Positions 17,325 to 25,468 of a DNA stretch of 32,798 nucleotides are shown piece after piece. Positions within the stretch are counted from its first letter, which is position 1. Each line of letters begins with the position of its first letter. The position numbers and the translations under genes are program-made. Origin of the DNA: JBIOWF01 sp044868295 (lineage in GTDB: Bacteria; Actinomycetota; Actinomycetes; Streptosporangiales; Streptosporangiaceae); assembly GCA_044868295.1 (NCBI GenBank), contig JBIOWF010000056.1:1-32798 (forward strand), given 5' to 3'. Below the pieces are notes generated by a model. That model saw nothing but the letters and a program-made list of their open reading frames with translations, did no database searches and was not told the origin of the DNA.

Positions 17325-18824
17325 GCCCTGCTGCTGGTCGCGGCTCTTTTCCAGCCGGGTACGGCTCTCGCCCAGCCCGGGACGGCCGTCGCCAGGGCTG
17401 ACTGCACGACCGCGGGCGCGGCCGACTTCAACGGGGACGGGATCGACGATGCCGTGGCCGGGGATCCGTTCGCGGACGTCCAGGGCACGGAGGGGGCGGG
17501 AGCCGTACAGGTCCTGCTCGGGGGCAAGGAACCGGCCGGGAGCGCGAGCGTTTCATCGAAGGGAGGCCGGCCGGGCGCGGGAGGATTCATCGAGCTCCGC
17601 CGTCCCGACGCCGCCGCCGGAGACGGCTTCGGATGGTCCGTGCGGACCGCCCATGTGAACGGTGACAAGTGCCTCGACGTGATCGTCGGCGCGCCGTACG
17701 CCGACGTCCAGGGCGTCAAGGACGCCGGAGCCGCGTATGTGTTCTACGGCACCCCGGCCGGTGATCCGAAGGTCGTCCCCCTTTACCCGGACCCGGAGGC
17801 CGAGGCCCACTTCGGCTGGTCACTCGCGGCCGCCGAACTGCCCGCGTCCCAGGCGGGCGGCGCGCTCGTCGCCGTGGGAGAGCCGCACGCCGACAGGGAC
17901 AACGCGACGGACTCGGGAGCCGTCCTCCTGTACGAGGTGAACGACACGGCGAAGCCCGCCACGACGATCACGCAGGACTCCGAAGGGGTCATCGGCAACA
18001 GCGAGGTTCGCGACATGTACGGCTGGTCGCTCGCCCTCGGCCACCTCGGCGGGAAGCCGGACCAGCTCGACCTCGCGGTCGGCGCGCCGTACGAGAACGA
18101 CGACGGCACGGGCAGGCAGGTCGCGTCCGGGAAGATCGACTCCGGCATGGTCGCGGTCGTCTTCGACGTCCTGACCGCGGAGGGCACGTACACCAGCAAG
18201 AAGTGGGACCCTCGCCAGGCCGCGACCGAGGTGCCGGAGAAATCCGGTGACCGGTTCGGGTACGCGCTGGACTACGCCGAGTGGAAGGGCGACGGCTATC
18301 TCGTGGCGAGCGCGCCGCTGGCGGACGCGGGCGCCCAGGACTCCGGGCTGGTGCAGCTGTTCGTCCGCAAGGGCGACGGGGAGGTCGTGCCATTGCGGAC
18401 GTTCCGCCTCGGGGTCGGCCAGTTCAAGGGCGTGTCTCCGGCGAAGGGCGCCCGCATCGGCTGGAGCCTGGCCTTCTGGAACCCCGTGGACGTCCTCGCC
18501 CTGGCGATCGGCAGCCCGTACGAGACCTTCCAGCGGGGGCCCAAGGAGTCCGGCCTGGTCAGGCAGGTGGACGTCGCCCTCGCCGAAGGAAGCGATCTGG
18601 TGACCGGCACGTCGGCCGTCGCCTACGAGCACTACGGCTGGTCCGTCACGGACGTGGGCGGCGCCAACGCGCTCACGCCCGGTGACCGCCTGCTCGTCGG
18701 CGTACCCGACAGGCCGACCGGCGGCGCCGTCGCCGTACTCGACGGCGGCAGGCCGACCTACTACGGCCCGCCGAAGGCCGCGGGCAACGCTTCAGCCGAC
18801 TTCGGCTTCTCCGTCGCCGGTTAG
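17295..18824 (+). CDS. Secreted FG-GAP/integrin-alpha-like beta-propeller protein
   Basis: 509 residues from GTG 17295, with GGAGG seven bases upstream. A signal peptide (NRRPLRAVPALLLVAALFQ, cleavage near ALAQPG or ARAD) is followed by repeated blades. These carry calcium-loop motifs: DFNGDGIDDAVAGDPFADVQ, HVNGDKCLDVIVGAPYADVQ, then copies built on FGWSLA, YGWSLALGH and LAVGAPYEN. FG-GAP propellers of this kind are extracellular and mediate binding. Cytoplasmic location is excluded by the signal peptide. The gene is coupled by overlap to the upstream transmembrane kinase, so a role as partner or ligand of the kinase ectodomain is plausible but inferred. It ends convergently to rpf, with 78 bases between. 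Confidence 0.92.
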   Translation: MNRRPLRAVPALLLVAALFQPGTALAQPGTAVARADCTTAGAADFNGDGIDDAVAGDPFADVQGTEGAGAVQVLLGGKEPAGSASVSSKGGRPGAGGFIELRRPDAAAGDGFGWSVRTAHVNGDKCLDVIVGAPYADVQGVKDAGAAYVFYGTPAGDPKVVPLYPDPEAEAHFGWSLAAAELPASQAGGALVAVGEPHADRDNATDSGAVLLYEVNDTAKPATTITQDSEGVIGNSEVRDMYGWSLALGHLGGKPDQLDLAVGAPYENDDGTGRQVASGKIDSGMVAVVFDVLTAEGTYTSKKWDPRQAATEVPEKSGDRFGYALDYAEWKGDGYLVASAPLADAGAQDSGLVQLFVRKGDGEVVPLRTFRLGVGQFKGVSPAKGARIGWSLAFWNPVDVLALAIGSPYETFQRGPKESGLVRQVDVALAEGSDLVTGTSAVAYEHYGWSVTDVGGANALTPGDRLLVGVPDRPTGGAVAVLDGGRPTYYGPPKAAGNASADFGFSVAG

Positions 18825-18902
18825 AACGCCGGTCGGGTAGTGCGCTGAGCGACGCCTGGCCACACTGCCGGCCGAACGGTCGTGTTGCCCTGGCACGGCT
18901 GG

Positions 18903-20540
18903 TCAGCCGAACAGGCGAGCGCCGCAGTGCGGCCACTGGCCCTGCCAGCGGCCCTGGACCCGCTGGTAGAGCAACTGGGCCCGGTAGGTCTGCTCCTCGG
19001 CGGGCCAGTCGATCGGCGTCTTGGTGCCACCGACGGTCTGCCACATGGAGAGGCCGAACTGGTACATGCCGTAGTAGGCCCCGCCCCCGCCGACGGCCTT
19101 CGGGTTGCCGTGCGACTCGCAGTCCGCCAAACCCGCCCAGTTCAGCGCGGCGACGTTCGCCGCGATGGGGATCGTGTGCGGCGGTGCCTCCGGGAGGGCC
19201 GGGACGACCCGGATGACCGTCCCGTCCTTGGGGAAAGCGTTCAGCGACGGCCGGACCCTGTCGCCTTTGGACAGGGTTATCTTCGCCTGCTTCAGCGCCT
19301 CCCGGACCGTCCGGCCGGTCGTGTACGCGTCGAGGCGCACCTTGCCCGCGACCACGACGACCCGACGCTTGGTCTTCACGTTCAGGCTGAAGCCGGAGAC
19401 CGGGATCTGCCGCTTCCGGGAGACGGAGAGGCTCACGGGCCGGTTCAGCTTGAGGTCTTCGAGGGCCTCGCCGACGTTGAGAGCCGTGGTCAGGTGCGTG
19501 CTCTTCTTGCCGTCCACGGTGAGCGTGAGCGGCCTCGCATGCCGTACGACGATCGTGGATCCGTCTTTGAGGGATGTGCCCGGAGCCGGAGCAACGTGGT
19601 CCCGCACGCTGTGAACGACACGCGCGACGTCGAGCACGCCGTCGACGGTCGTGGCGAAACTGCGCAACGTGACGTATCCGCCGTCGATGTCGAGCGTGAC
19701 CTCTTTGGTGAGGCGGACCCCCACGAGAAAGCCGATGCCGATGCCGGTGAGGGCGGCGTAAACGGTAAAGCTCCACGGCGAACGCAACCACGACCGCTGC
19801 GAGGGTTCAGCCGAGAACCCGACCGGGGCCTCTGCCGAAGGCTGCGGCGACGGTTCCGTTAGGGCCGGTTCCGGTAGGGCCGGTAAGGAGCCCGATGGTG
19901 AGGACCGTGGCACCGGGCGGCGCCGTACAGGGCGAGCTCGCGTAGATGCGGGTTGGACCGGAGCGGGCTGGCCCGGCTGCCCTGGAGGGGCCTGTGACGG
20001 CGCGGGAACGGGCTGAGGCGGCGCGGGAACGGGCCGTGTAGGCACCGGCGGCGGCTGCGCGGGGTAGACCCGCGCGGCAGGACCCGCCCCTGCCAAAAGA
20101 GGCGGCGCGGGGAGGGGCTGAGGCGACACGGAGGGCGGCGGCTGTCTGAGGGGCTGCGCGAGATGATCCCCCGCCCGAAACGGCGGCGGCGCGGGAACGG
20201 GCTGTGCAGGCACCGGCTGCGCGGGGAGGGAAGTTGTAGAGGGGGACGTGGGGAGGGGTGCCGCGAGGGGGGTGGGCGTTGGAGGGGGGTGTTCGGTGGG
20301 CTGGTCTTCCACGGGCCGCCGTCGCGTACCCGAATAGCCGGCGGCTAAGAGGTCGTCGGGCGCCTCAAGCCGAAGATCCTGCGCTACTGGATCGGTCCCA
20401 TCCTGGGCCGAAGGGATCGATGCTGTTGGATCGGTCGAATCGGCTCTCCGGGATCGGCGACGTGTACCGGAATAGCCGGATGGGGTGGGTGATTCGTTGT
20501 CTCGCTCCGGGCGTGACGGCTCCGTTGTCGTGAAATACAC
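18903..20540 (-). CDS. rpf: Resuscitation-promoting factor (Rpf) with DUF348 domains and long Pro-rich N-terminus
   Basis: 545 residues if started at GTG 20540, which has GGAAGGA seven bases upstream; TTG 20603 would add 21 residues without a ribosome binding site. About 250 N-terminal residues are Pro/Ala/Gln-rich and contain two SGTRRR boxes. A membrane helix follows (about 258-276, FTVYAALTGIGIGFLVGVRL). Then come two to three DUF348 repeats (YVTLRSFATTVDGVL, LTLTVDGKKSTHLTTALNVG, and one around VRLDAYTTGRTVREAL). The C-terminal Rpf lysozyme-like domain (about 466-545) keeps the catalytic Glu in ADCESHGNP, YYGMYQF and the WPHC cysteine. Rpf enzymes cleave peptidoglycan and help exit from dormancy. 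The usual G5 domain before the Rpf domain is not evident. Confidence 0.93.
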   Translation of the reverse strand: MYFTTTEPSRPERDNESPTPSGYSGTRRRSRRADSTDPTASIPSAQDGTDPVAQDLRLEAPDDLLAAGYSGTRRRPVEDQPTEHPPPTPTPLAAPLPTSPSTTSLPAQPVPAQPVPAPPPFRAGDHLAQPLRQPPPSVSPQPLPAPPLLAGAGPAARVYPAQPPPVPTRPVPAPPQPVPAPSQAPPGQPGQPAPVQPASTRARPVRRRPVPRSSPSGSLPALPEPALTEPSPQPSAEAPVGFSAEPSQRSWLRSPWSFTVYAALTGIGIGFLVGVRLTKEVTLDIDGGYVTLRSFATTVDGVLDVARVVHSVRDHVAPAPGTSLKDGSTIVVRHARPLTLTVDGKKSTHLTTALNVGEALEDLKLNRPVSLSVSRKRQIPVSGFSLNVKTKRRVVVVAGKVRLDAYTTGRTVREALKQAKITLSKGDRVRPSLNAFPKDGTVIRVVPALPEAPPHTIPIAANVAALNWAGLADCESHGNPKAVGGGGAYYGMYQFGLSMWQTVGGTKTPIDWPAEEQTYRAQLLYQRVQGRWQGQWPHCGARLFG

Positions 20541-20675
20541 GAATACGTCCTTCCGGAGGGATGCCCGGCTGATGACGCTAGCGCCACTGCCACTCCCACT
20601 CAAGCAGATCAGCGAAGCACGTTCGTGACATTAGTCGCAGTTTCCACCGTGAAGATCATGGTAGTGGCCGCTCTA

Positions 20676-20774
20676 CCAGGCGCCGAAGACGGCCTCACCG
20701 TTGGCGCTCACGGCCTCGCAGAGCTCGCCGGGTTCGACGCCCTTCACCTCCGCGAGACAGCGGAGAGTGATCGG
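20676..20774 (-). pseudogene. Second copy of the tatD 3' end (integration-scar repeat)
   Basis: Bases 20676-20774 match 24406-24504 at 97 of 99 positions; the mismatches are at 20704 and 20726. Read on the minus strand this encodes the last 33 or so residues of TatD (PITLRCLAEVKGVEPGELC onward, ending FGAW and a stop). Both mismatches change amino acids (A for V, E for Q). Upstream of the repeat the sequence is unrelated to TatD. It lies between the ferredoxin reductase stop and the rpf start. Confidence 0.93.
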
Positions 20775-20832
20775 CATCAGCGCCACCGCCTCCAAGATCG
20801 GCGAGCGACGGTCGTAGGCCTTTGGCTGCTCG

Positions 20833-22041
20833 TCACCGCATCGCCCCGTCAGTCACAAGCGCTGTTTCCCATGACATTCCGGCGGCGATCACCGATCGCC
20901 ACCTATGGATGGCTTTGGGCATGTTGATCCCAATGGCTCCAATCAGTCGGTCCGCACGCCGGTACAGGCCAACGAAGCGGCGTCCACCAAGGTCGCCATC
21001 GACCACCCTGAACTCGTCATGTTCGCGCAAGCTGCCGTAGGCCTGAATCATCAAGTCGTATTGATGGGACCAGAAGTAGGGGACGTGGGCGAAAGGGAAG
21101 GCACCGGGGGTTAGCAGATTGCGGGCGACGGCGACGCCTTGTTCGGTGGCGTTTGTCCGATGCTCGACCCGCATCGCCATCCCGAACGCGGGGTTGTACC
21201 AGCGAGCGACATCGCCCGCGCAGAAGACGCCGGGTGCGGCCGCGCAGTAGCGATCACACACCACTCCGTCGTCGATGCGCAGGCCGCTGCTCTCCAACCA
21301 GCCCGTGGCCGGGATCGAACCGACCGCGACCAGCACCGTGTCCGCCTTCAGGACTGAGCCGTCGATGAGCGAGACACCGGTCACGCTTCCCCCGGCGGAC
21401 AGGAAGCCGGTGCTTAGGACGCCGGTCCGGACCTCGACACCGTGGTCACGATGGGTCTTGGCGAGCAGTTCCCCCACCTGCGCGCCAAACGTTCGTGCCA
21501 GGGGAACCGGCTCTGGTTCCACCAGGACGACCTCGACACCAAGGAGCCGAGCGGCCGTGGCCACCTCGGTGCCGAGAAATCCGGCACCGAGTACGACCAG
21601 TCGGCTGCCGGGTACCAGGCGCTCGCGCAAGTCCAGTGCATCCTCAAGCGTACGAAGGGACTGTATCCCGGTCAGACCCTCCATTCCGGGCAGACGGCGG
21701 GCGTGTACCCCGGTGGCGATGACCAGCCGGTCGTAGTCCGCCCTGGAGCCGTCGGAGAGGGTGATCGTCCGGGAGGCGAGATCCAGTCCGGTCGCGGTGG
21801 TGCCCAGTCGCAGATCGAGCTGAAGCCGGGCAAGGTCAGCGGCGGCTCGCAGTGTGGTTCGCCCTGGCTCCCAGACTCCGCTGAGTATCTGCTTGGACAG
21901 GGGTGGCCGGTCGTACGGCGCGTGGAGCTCGGCGCCGATCAGTGTCAGTTCGCCGTCGAAGCCCTCTTTGCGAAGGGCTTCGACGGTCGCCAGGCCCGCA
22001 GCCGAGGCACCGACAACGACGACTCGGCCCGGCATGTTCAC
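20833..22041 (-). CDS. FAD/NAD(P)H-dependent ferredoxin reductase
   Basis: 402 residues. The N-terminal FAD-binding fold begins VVVVGASAAGLATVEALRKEG. The second Rossmann fold for NAD(P)H is RLVVLGAGFLGTEVATAARLLG. The FAD-binding C-terminal motif is GVFCAGDVA. The protein is of the rubredoxin/putidaredoxin-reductase type that passes electrons to a small ferredoxin serving a P450. The start is GTG 22041, with GGAG five bases upstream and overlap of the ferredoxin stop; ATG 22035 is an alternative. It is the last gene of the P450-ferredoxin-reductase operon, so the cassette carries a complete electron-transfer chain. The stop is 58 bases from the duplicated tatD end. Confidence 0.95.
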   Translation of the reverse strand: MNMPGRVVVVGASAAGLATVEALRKEGFDGELTLIGAELHAPYDRPPLSKQILSGVWEPGRTTLRAAADLARLQLDLRLGTTATGLDLASRTITLSDGSRADYDRLVIATGVHARRLPGMEGLTGIQSLRTLEDALDLRERLVPGSRLVVLGAGFLGTEVATAARLLGVEVVLVEPEPVPLARTFGAQVGELLAKTHRDHGVEVRTGVLSTGFLSAGGSVTGVSLIDGSVLKADTVLVAVGSIPATGWLESSGLRIDDGVVCDRYCAAAPGVFCAGDVARWYNPAFGMAMRVEHRTNATEQGVAVARNLLTPGAFPFAHVPYFWSHQYDLMIQAYGSLREHDEFRVVDGDLGGRRFVGLYRRADRLIGAIGINMPKAIHRWRSVIAAGMSWETALVTDGAMR

Positions 22042-22235
22042 CTGAGCTCCACCAGGATCGCCGCCGCCGGACAGAGCATGACCGCCTCATTGACGGCTTC
22101 CCACAGGTCGGCAGGCGGTTCGGAATCGAGGACGACGACCATGCCATCCTCGTCCCGCTGATCGAACACCTGCGGCGCGGCAGTTACACACTGCCCGGCC
22201 GCACAGCATTTCTCCACGTCGACACTCACCCGCAT
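22038..22235 (-). CDS. P450-partner ferredoxin, [3Fe-4S] type
   Basis: A 65-residue acidic protein starting at ATG 22235 with AAGGGAG about eight bases upstream. Its cluster ligands are seen as C-x5-C in EKCCAAGQC and a distal CP in MLCPAAA. This is the three-cysteine pattern of ferredoxins encoded beside actinobacterial CYPs. It shuttles electrons from the reductase to the P450. Its last codons overlap the start of the reductase gene, indicating coupled synthesis. The 115 bases up to the P450 stop contain no other gene; a small inverted repeat (CGAG-CTCG, near 22301) is present. Confidence 0.94.
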   Translation of the reverse strand: MRVSVDVEKCCAAGQCVTAAPQVFDQRDEDGMVVVLDSEPPADLWEAVNEAVMLCPAAAILVELR

Positions 22236-22350
22236 GCTCGGGTCTCCCTTCGTCTGGTCGGGTCGATCATGTAAGTGGGCTACCGGAGACTGCCTGGTCG
22301 AGTCCGGATCTCGACGTGACCCGGGCCTCAGGTGGCCCACCAGAGCCGTC

Positions 22351-23541
22351 TCACCAGGAGATCGGCAGCTTCCGCAGGCCGTAGATACCGCTGGTGTCGC
22401 GATAGTCCAGCTCGTCCATAGGCTCGGTCACCCGCAGATCGGGTAGCCGCCGGAACAGCGTGACCAGCACAATTTGCAGCTCCATGCGCGCAAGTTGCTG
22501 ACCGACGCATTGGTGGATTCCATGGCCGAAGGCGACGTGATGGCGCGCCTTGCGATCCAGGTCGAACCGGTCGGCCTCGGGGAAGGCGGCCGGGTCGCGG
22601 TTGGCCGCCGAGAGCGCCATGATCACGCCCTCATCCGCTCTGATCGTGACCTCGCCGATCTTCACGTCCTGGGTGGCGACCCGGGGCAGGCCCATGTGCA
22701 CGATCGTGAGGTATCGCAGCAGTTCATCCACCGCGCCCGGCACCAATTCGGGCTCGTCGAGAAGCCTTTTCACGGTGGCGGGATGACGACTGAGCAGAAG
22801 GGTGCTGAGCCCGATCATGTTGGCCGTGGTCTCGTGCCCCGCGACCAGCATGAGCATGGCCATTCCCACGGCCTGCTCCATGGTGATCTCACCGGTTCTC
22901 ACGCGCTCGACCGCGAGCCGACTGAGCATGTCGTCTCCCGGGTCCTGCTCCTTGGCGAACAGCAGCCCCCCGAGGTACGCACCCAGCTCAGCCATGCTGG
23001 CGGTTCTCTCCTCGATCGGCCGAGCGAAGTCCACCAGCGTCTTCGCCCGTTGCTGGAAGAAGTCGTGCTCGGAGTACGGCACGCCGAGCAGCTCGCAGAT
23101 GACCAGGGAGGGAAGCGGTAAGGCCAGGCTCTCGACGAGATCCGCCGGTGCGGGCGACTGGACCATCTTGTCGATCAGTTGGTCGGCGATTCGTTGTGTC
23201 GAGGGCCGAAGCTGGTCGATCCGCTTGGCCGTGAAGTCTCTGGTGAACATCTTCCGCAGGACGTCGTGCTCCGGCGGGTCCATGTTGATGAACCACCCCG
23301 GGGGGAGCACCTCGAGCGCAGGCGCGGGAAAGGCCGGGTGGCGACTGTCCGAGCTGAACCGGGAGTCGGAAAGAACGGCCCGCACATCCGCATAACTGGT
23401 GACGATCCAGACATCCTTGCCGTTCGGCGCCTTCACCCGCCGAACCGGCTGCTCATCGCGCCACTGACCGTATTCGGGTGGCGGATCGAGACGACTGGGA
23501 TGAGGGAGAGGAAGAATCGGCAGTTCGCCTGTTTCAGTCAT
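22351..23541 (-). CDS. Cytochrome P450, CYP105-like
   Basis: 396 residues from ATG 23541, with a strong GGAGGAA ribosome binding site. The I-helix oxygen-binding motif is MLVAGHETTANM. The K-helix ExxR is ELLR in GAVDELLRYLT. The heme loop is FGHGIHQCVGQQLAR with the thiolate cysteine. The N-terminus (LPLPHPSRLDPPPEYGQWRD) and FICELLGVPYSEHDFF-like segment, here VICELLGVPYSEHDFFQQ, recall CYP105 enzymes. Those oxidise xenobiotics, vitamin D, macrolides and similar compounds. The family call is by eye and the substrate is unknown. It is the first gene of an operon with ferredoxin and reductase, divergent from a TetR gene across a 20-bp palindrome, so substrate-induced expression is likely. Confidence 0.95.
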   Translation of the reverse strand: MTETGELPILPLPHPSRLDPPPEYGQWRDEQPVRRVKAPNGKDVWIVTSYADVRAVLSDSRFSSDSRHPAFPAPALEVLPPGWFINMDPPEHDVLRKMFTRDFTAKRIDQLRPSTQRIADQLIDKMVQSPAPADLVESLALPLPSLVICELLGVPYSEHDFFQQRAKTLVDFARPIEERTASMAELGAYLGGLLFAKEQDPGDDMLSRLAVERVRTGEITMEQAVGMAMLMLVAGHETTANMIGLSTLLLSRHPATVKRLLDEPELVPGAVDELLRYLTIVHMGLPRVATQDVKIGEVTIRADEGVIMALSAANRDPAAFPEADRFDLDRKARHHVAFGHGIHQCVGQQLARMELQIVLVTLFRRLPDLRVTEPMDELDYRDTSGIYGLRKLPISW

Positions 23542-23643
23542 GGTTTCCTCCTGAACTGACGGGCCGGATGCCAGGGGTCCATGGCAACGCGACGGCCGTG
23601 AAACAGCCGGTCGGCCCTGGTGACACGTTTTACGATAGCCAAT

Positions 23644-23663
23644 CTTGCACATTAATGTGCAAG
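23644..23663. promoter_or_regulatory. 20-bp perfect palindrome, TetR operator for the P450 operon
   Basis: CTTGCACATTAATGTGCAAG is an exact inverted repeat in the 209-base region between the divergent P450 and TetR genes. On the minus strand TTGCAC within it could serve as a -35 element, with TATCGT about 19 bases on as -10. A bound repressor would then block P450 transcription. TetR dimers typically bind such sites. Confidence 0.88.
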
Positions 23664-23750
23664 GTAATTTAGTGAGGTAGGTCACAGACATGCCTTCGCC
23701 TGTGCCGCATCGGTAGGCTCGGGCAGACGACGACAGGAGGGGACGACGAC

Positions 23751-24377
23751 ATGAGTGGCGTGGCCTCGCCGAGGCAACCACGAGAGGACGCCAAGCGCAT
23801 GCGCAGGCGCATTCTCGAGGTCGGCTTACGGGAATTCGTCGCTGACCCCAACGTCAGCCTCGACGGCATAGCACACGCCGCCGGAGTCGCCCGGCGGACG
23901 ATCTATGGCCACTTCAGCTCGCGTGAGGCGCTGTTCGAGGAGATCGTCGACAATGCGGTGACGGAAGTCACCGCGGCGGTCGAGGCTGTCGACATCATGA
24001 CCGGTGATCCCGCCGAGCGCCTTACGGAACTGGTGCTCGCAGCCTGGAGCGTGGCTGATCGATTCCGTCTCGTGACCGAACTGCAGAACCGTGGAGTCGC
24101 CACGGAGCACCTGTTCCCGCGCCTGGGGGACGCCCGGAACAGGAAGGCCGCCCTGGTTCGGGAAGGCCAGCGCCTCGGTCGGTTCCGGACGGACGTACCG
24201 GCTGCGGCTCTGGCATGGATGCTCGAATCTCTCATGCTGGGAATAGTCCAGGCGGTCGATGATGGTTCCCTGGACGCGAGCGAAGCCGGCCGGGCCGTGG
24301 CAACGACCACGCTGGGCGCCGTCGGCCTCTCCCCGGCAGAGAGTCTTCAGGTCGTAGAGCGCGTCCACGGCATCTGA
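23751..24377 (+). CDS. TetR family regulator of the P450 cassette
   Basis: 208 residues from ATG 23751 with GGAGGGG eight bases upstream. The helix-turn-helix is at about residues 20-65 (RRRILEVGLREFVADPNVSL, then GVARRTIYGHFSSREALFEE). The remaining alpha-helical ligand domain is of ordinary size and ends ERVHGI. It is divergent from the P450 gene with a perfect 20-bp palindrome between, and it ends just before the tatD stop (22 bases). This makes it the local repressor of the CYP-ferredoxin-reductase operon by context. Ligand unknown. Confidence 0.94.
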   Translation: MSGVASPRQPREDAKRMRRRILEVGLREFVADPNVSLDGIAHAAGVARRTIYGHFSSREALFEEIVDNAVTEVTAAVEAVDIMTGDPAERLTELVLAAWSVADRFRLVTELQNRGVATEHLFPRLGDARNRKAALVREGQRLGRFRTDVPAAALAWMLESLMLGIVQAVDDGSLDASEAGRAVATTTLGAVGLSPAESLQVVERVHGI

Positions 24378-24399
24378 CGACGGTCAACCGATTCGGTGG

Positions 24400-25263
24400 T
24401 CAGTGCCAGGCGCCGAAGACGGCCTCACCGTTGACGCTCACGGCCTCGCAGAGCTGGCCGGGTTCGACGCCCTTCACCTCCGCGAGACAGCGGAGAGTGA
24501 TCGGGATGAGGTAGGGGGCGTTGGGCTTCCCACGGTGCGGGACCGGCGGAAGGTAGGGCGCGTCGGTCTCGACCAGGATGAGCTCCTTGGGCGCCACCCG
24601 CGCCGCCTCGCGGAGATAGTCGCCGTTCTTGTAGGTGACCGGCCCAGAGAAAGACATGAAATATCCGGCGTCAGTGCATTTCTTGGCCATCTCAGCATCG
24701 CCGGAGAAGCTGTGAAAGACCACGATCTCTGGAGCGCCCTCGTCCGCCAGGACCTTCAGCACGTCGTCGTGAGCGTCCCGATCGTGGATGACGAGCGCCT
24801 TGCCCGTGCGCTTCGCGATCTCGATGTGGGCCCGGAAGCTGGCGTGCTGGTCGTCCTTCGACGCCCAGTCGCGGAAATAGTCGAGCCCGGTCTCCCCCAC
24901 GGCCCGCACGTGCGGCTGCCGCGCCAGCTCCTCGACCTCGGCGAGCACCTCCGGCGTGGCCGCGTGCGCCTCATTGGGATGGATGGCCACCCCCGCATAG
25001 ACGTCGGCGTGATCGCGGGCGACTTCGGCGTTCCACTGCGACGAGCGCAGGTCGTAACCGATGGTCACCAGCCGGGTCACCCCGACCGTGCGAGCCGCCG
25101 CCACGATGGCCTCGACCGATGCGTCCGCGGCCTGCGCCGCGAGCGCGACCGGATCGCCCGACGAGGCCTTCCGGTCGCCCACCATGATGTCGAGGTGGCA
25201 GTGGCTGTCGAAAACCTCTGCCGGAAGCGGCTCGGGAACGGCCGGAAGTCTCGTGCTGGTCAC
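24400..25263 (-). CDS. tatD: TatD family metal-dependent DNase
   Basis: 287 residues, GTG start at 25263. A TIM-barrel amidohydrolase-like nuclease with metal ligands in the N-terminal HCHLD motif, GETGLDYFRD (Glu), VIHDRDA, VFHSFSG and ETDAPYLPPVPHRGKPN. TatD enzymes act as 3'-5' exonucleases in DNA repair or DNA turnover. Position between metG and rpf matches the conserved actinobacterial order (Rv1007c metS, Rv1008 tatD, Rv1009 rpfB). The last 99 bases are duplicated at 20676-20774, on the far side of the P450 cassette. The 3' end of this copy may therefore be island-borne. Confidence 0.96.
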   Translation of the reverse strand: MTSTRLPAVPEPLPAEVFDSHCHLDIMVGDRKASSGDPVALAAQAADASVEAIVAAARTVGVTRLVTIGYDLRSSQWNAEVARDHADVYAGVAIHPNEAHAATPEVLAEVEELARQPHVRAVGETGLDYFRDWASKDDQHASFRAHIEIAKRTGKALVIHDRDAHDDVLKVLADEGAPEIVVFHSFSGDAEMAKKCTDAGYFMSFSGPVTYKNGDYLREAARVAPKELILVETDAPYLPPVPHRGKPNAPYLIPITLRCLAEVKGVEPGQLCEAVSVNGEAVFGAWH

Positions 25264-25339
25264 CAGTCAAACCTAGCGACCCGGCAGCGCGTCATTGACC
25301 GCACGGACCCGACAGCCGTCCCAGGGCATCCGCCCCCCG

Positions 25340-25362
25340 CCCGTACGGCAAAGCCGCACGGG
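25340..25362. terminator. GC-rich hairpin between metG and tatD
   Basis: CCCGTACGGC, loop AAA, then GCCGCACGGG: a ten-base stem with one mismatch. It lies in the 205-base gap behind metG and ahead of tatD. No T-run follows; actinobacterial terminators often lack one. It could separate metG from tatD transcription. Confidence 0.5.
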
Positions 25363-25468
25363 CCCGATCCATGACCCGAGACAGGCGGCTCCGGCCACGC
25401 CTTTACGAGAGACCGCCACCGCCCCAGGCCGAGTCCTCCACTCGACCCAGTTCGTACGGCGGGCCCGG

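Noticed and set aside
20541..20675. Possible c-di-AMP (ydaO) riboswitch ahead of rpf, as known in Streptomyces.
   Set aside because: The short region between the rpf start and the tatD-tail repeat lacks the conserved ydaO sequence blocks. The inserted block may have displaced any original leader.
20676..24504. Integrase, transposase or IS inverted ends within the P450 block.
   Set aside because: All reading frames there are accounted for by FdR, ferredoxin, P450 and TetR; no recombinase or terminal inverted repeats were seen.
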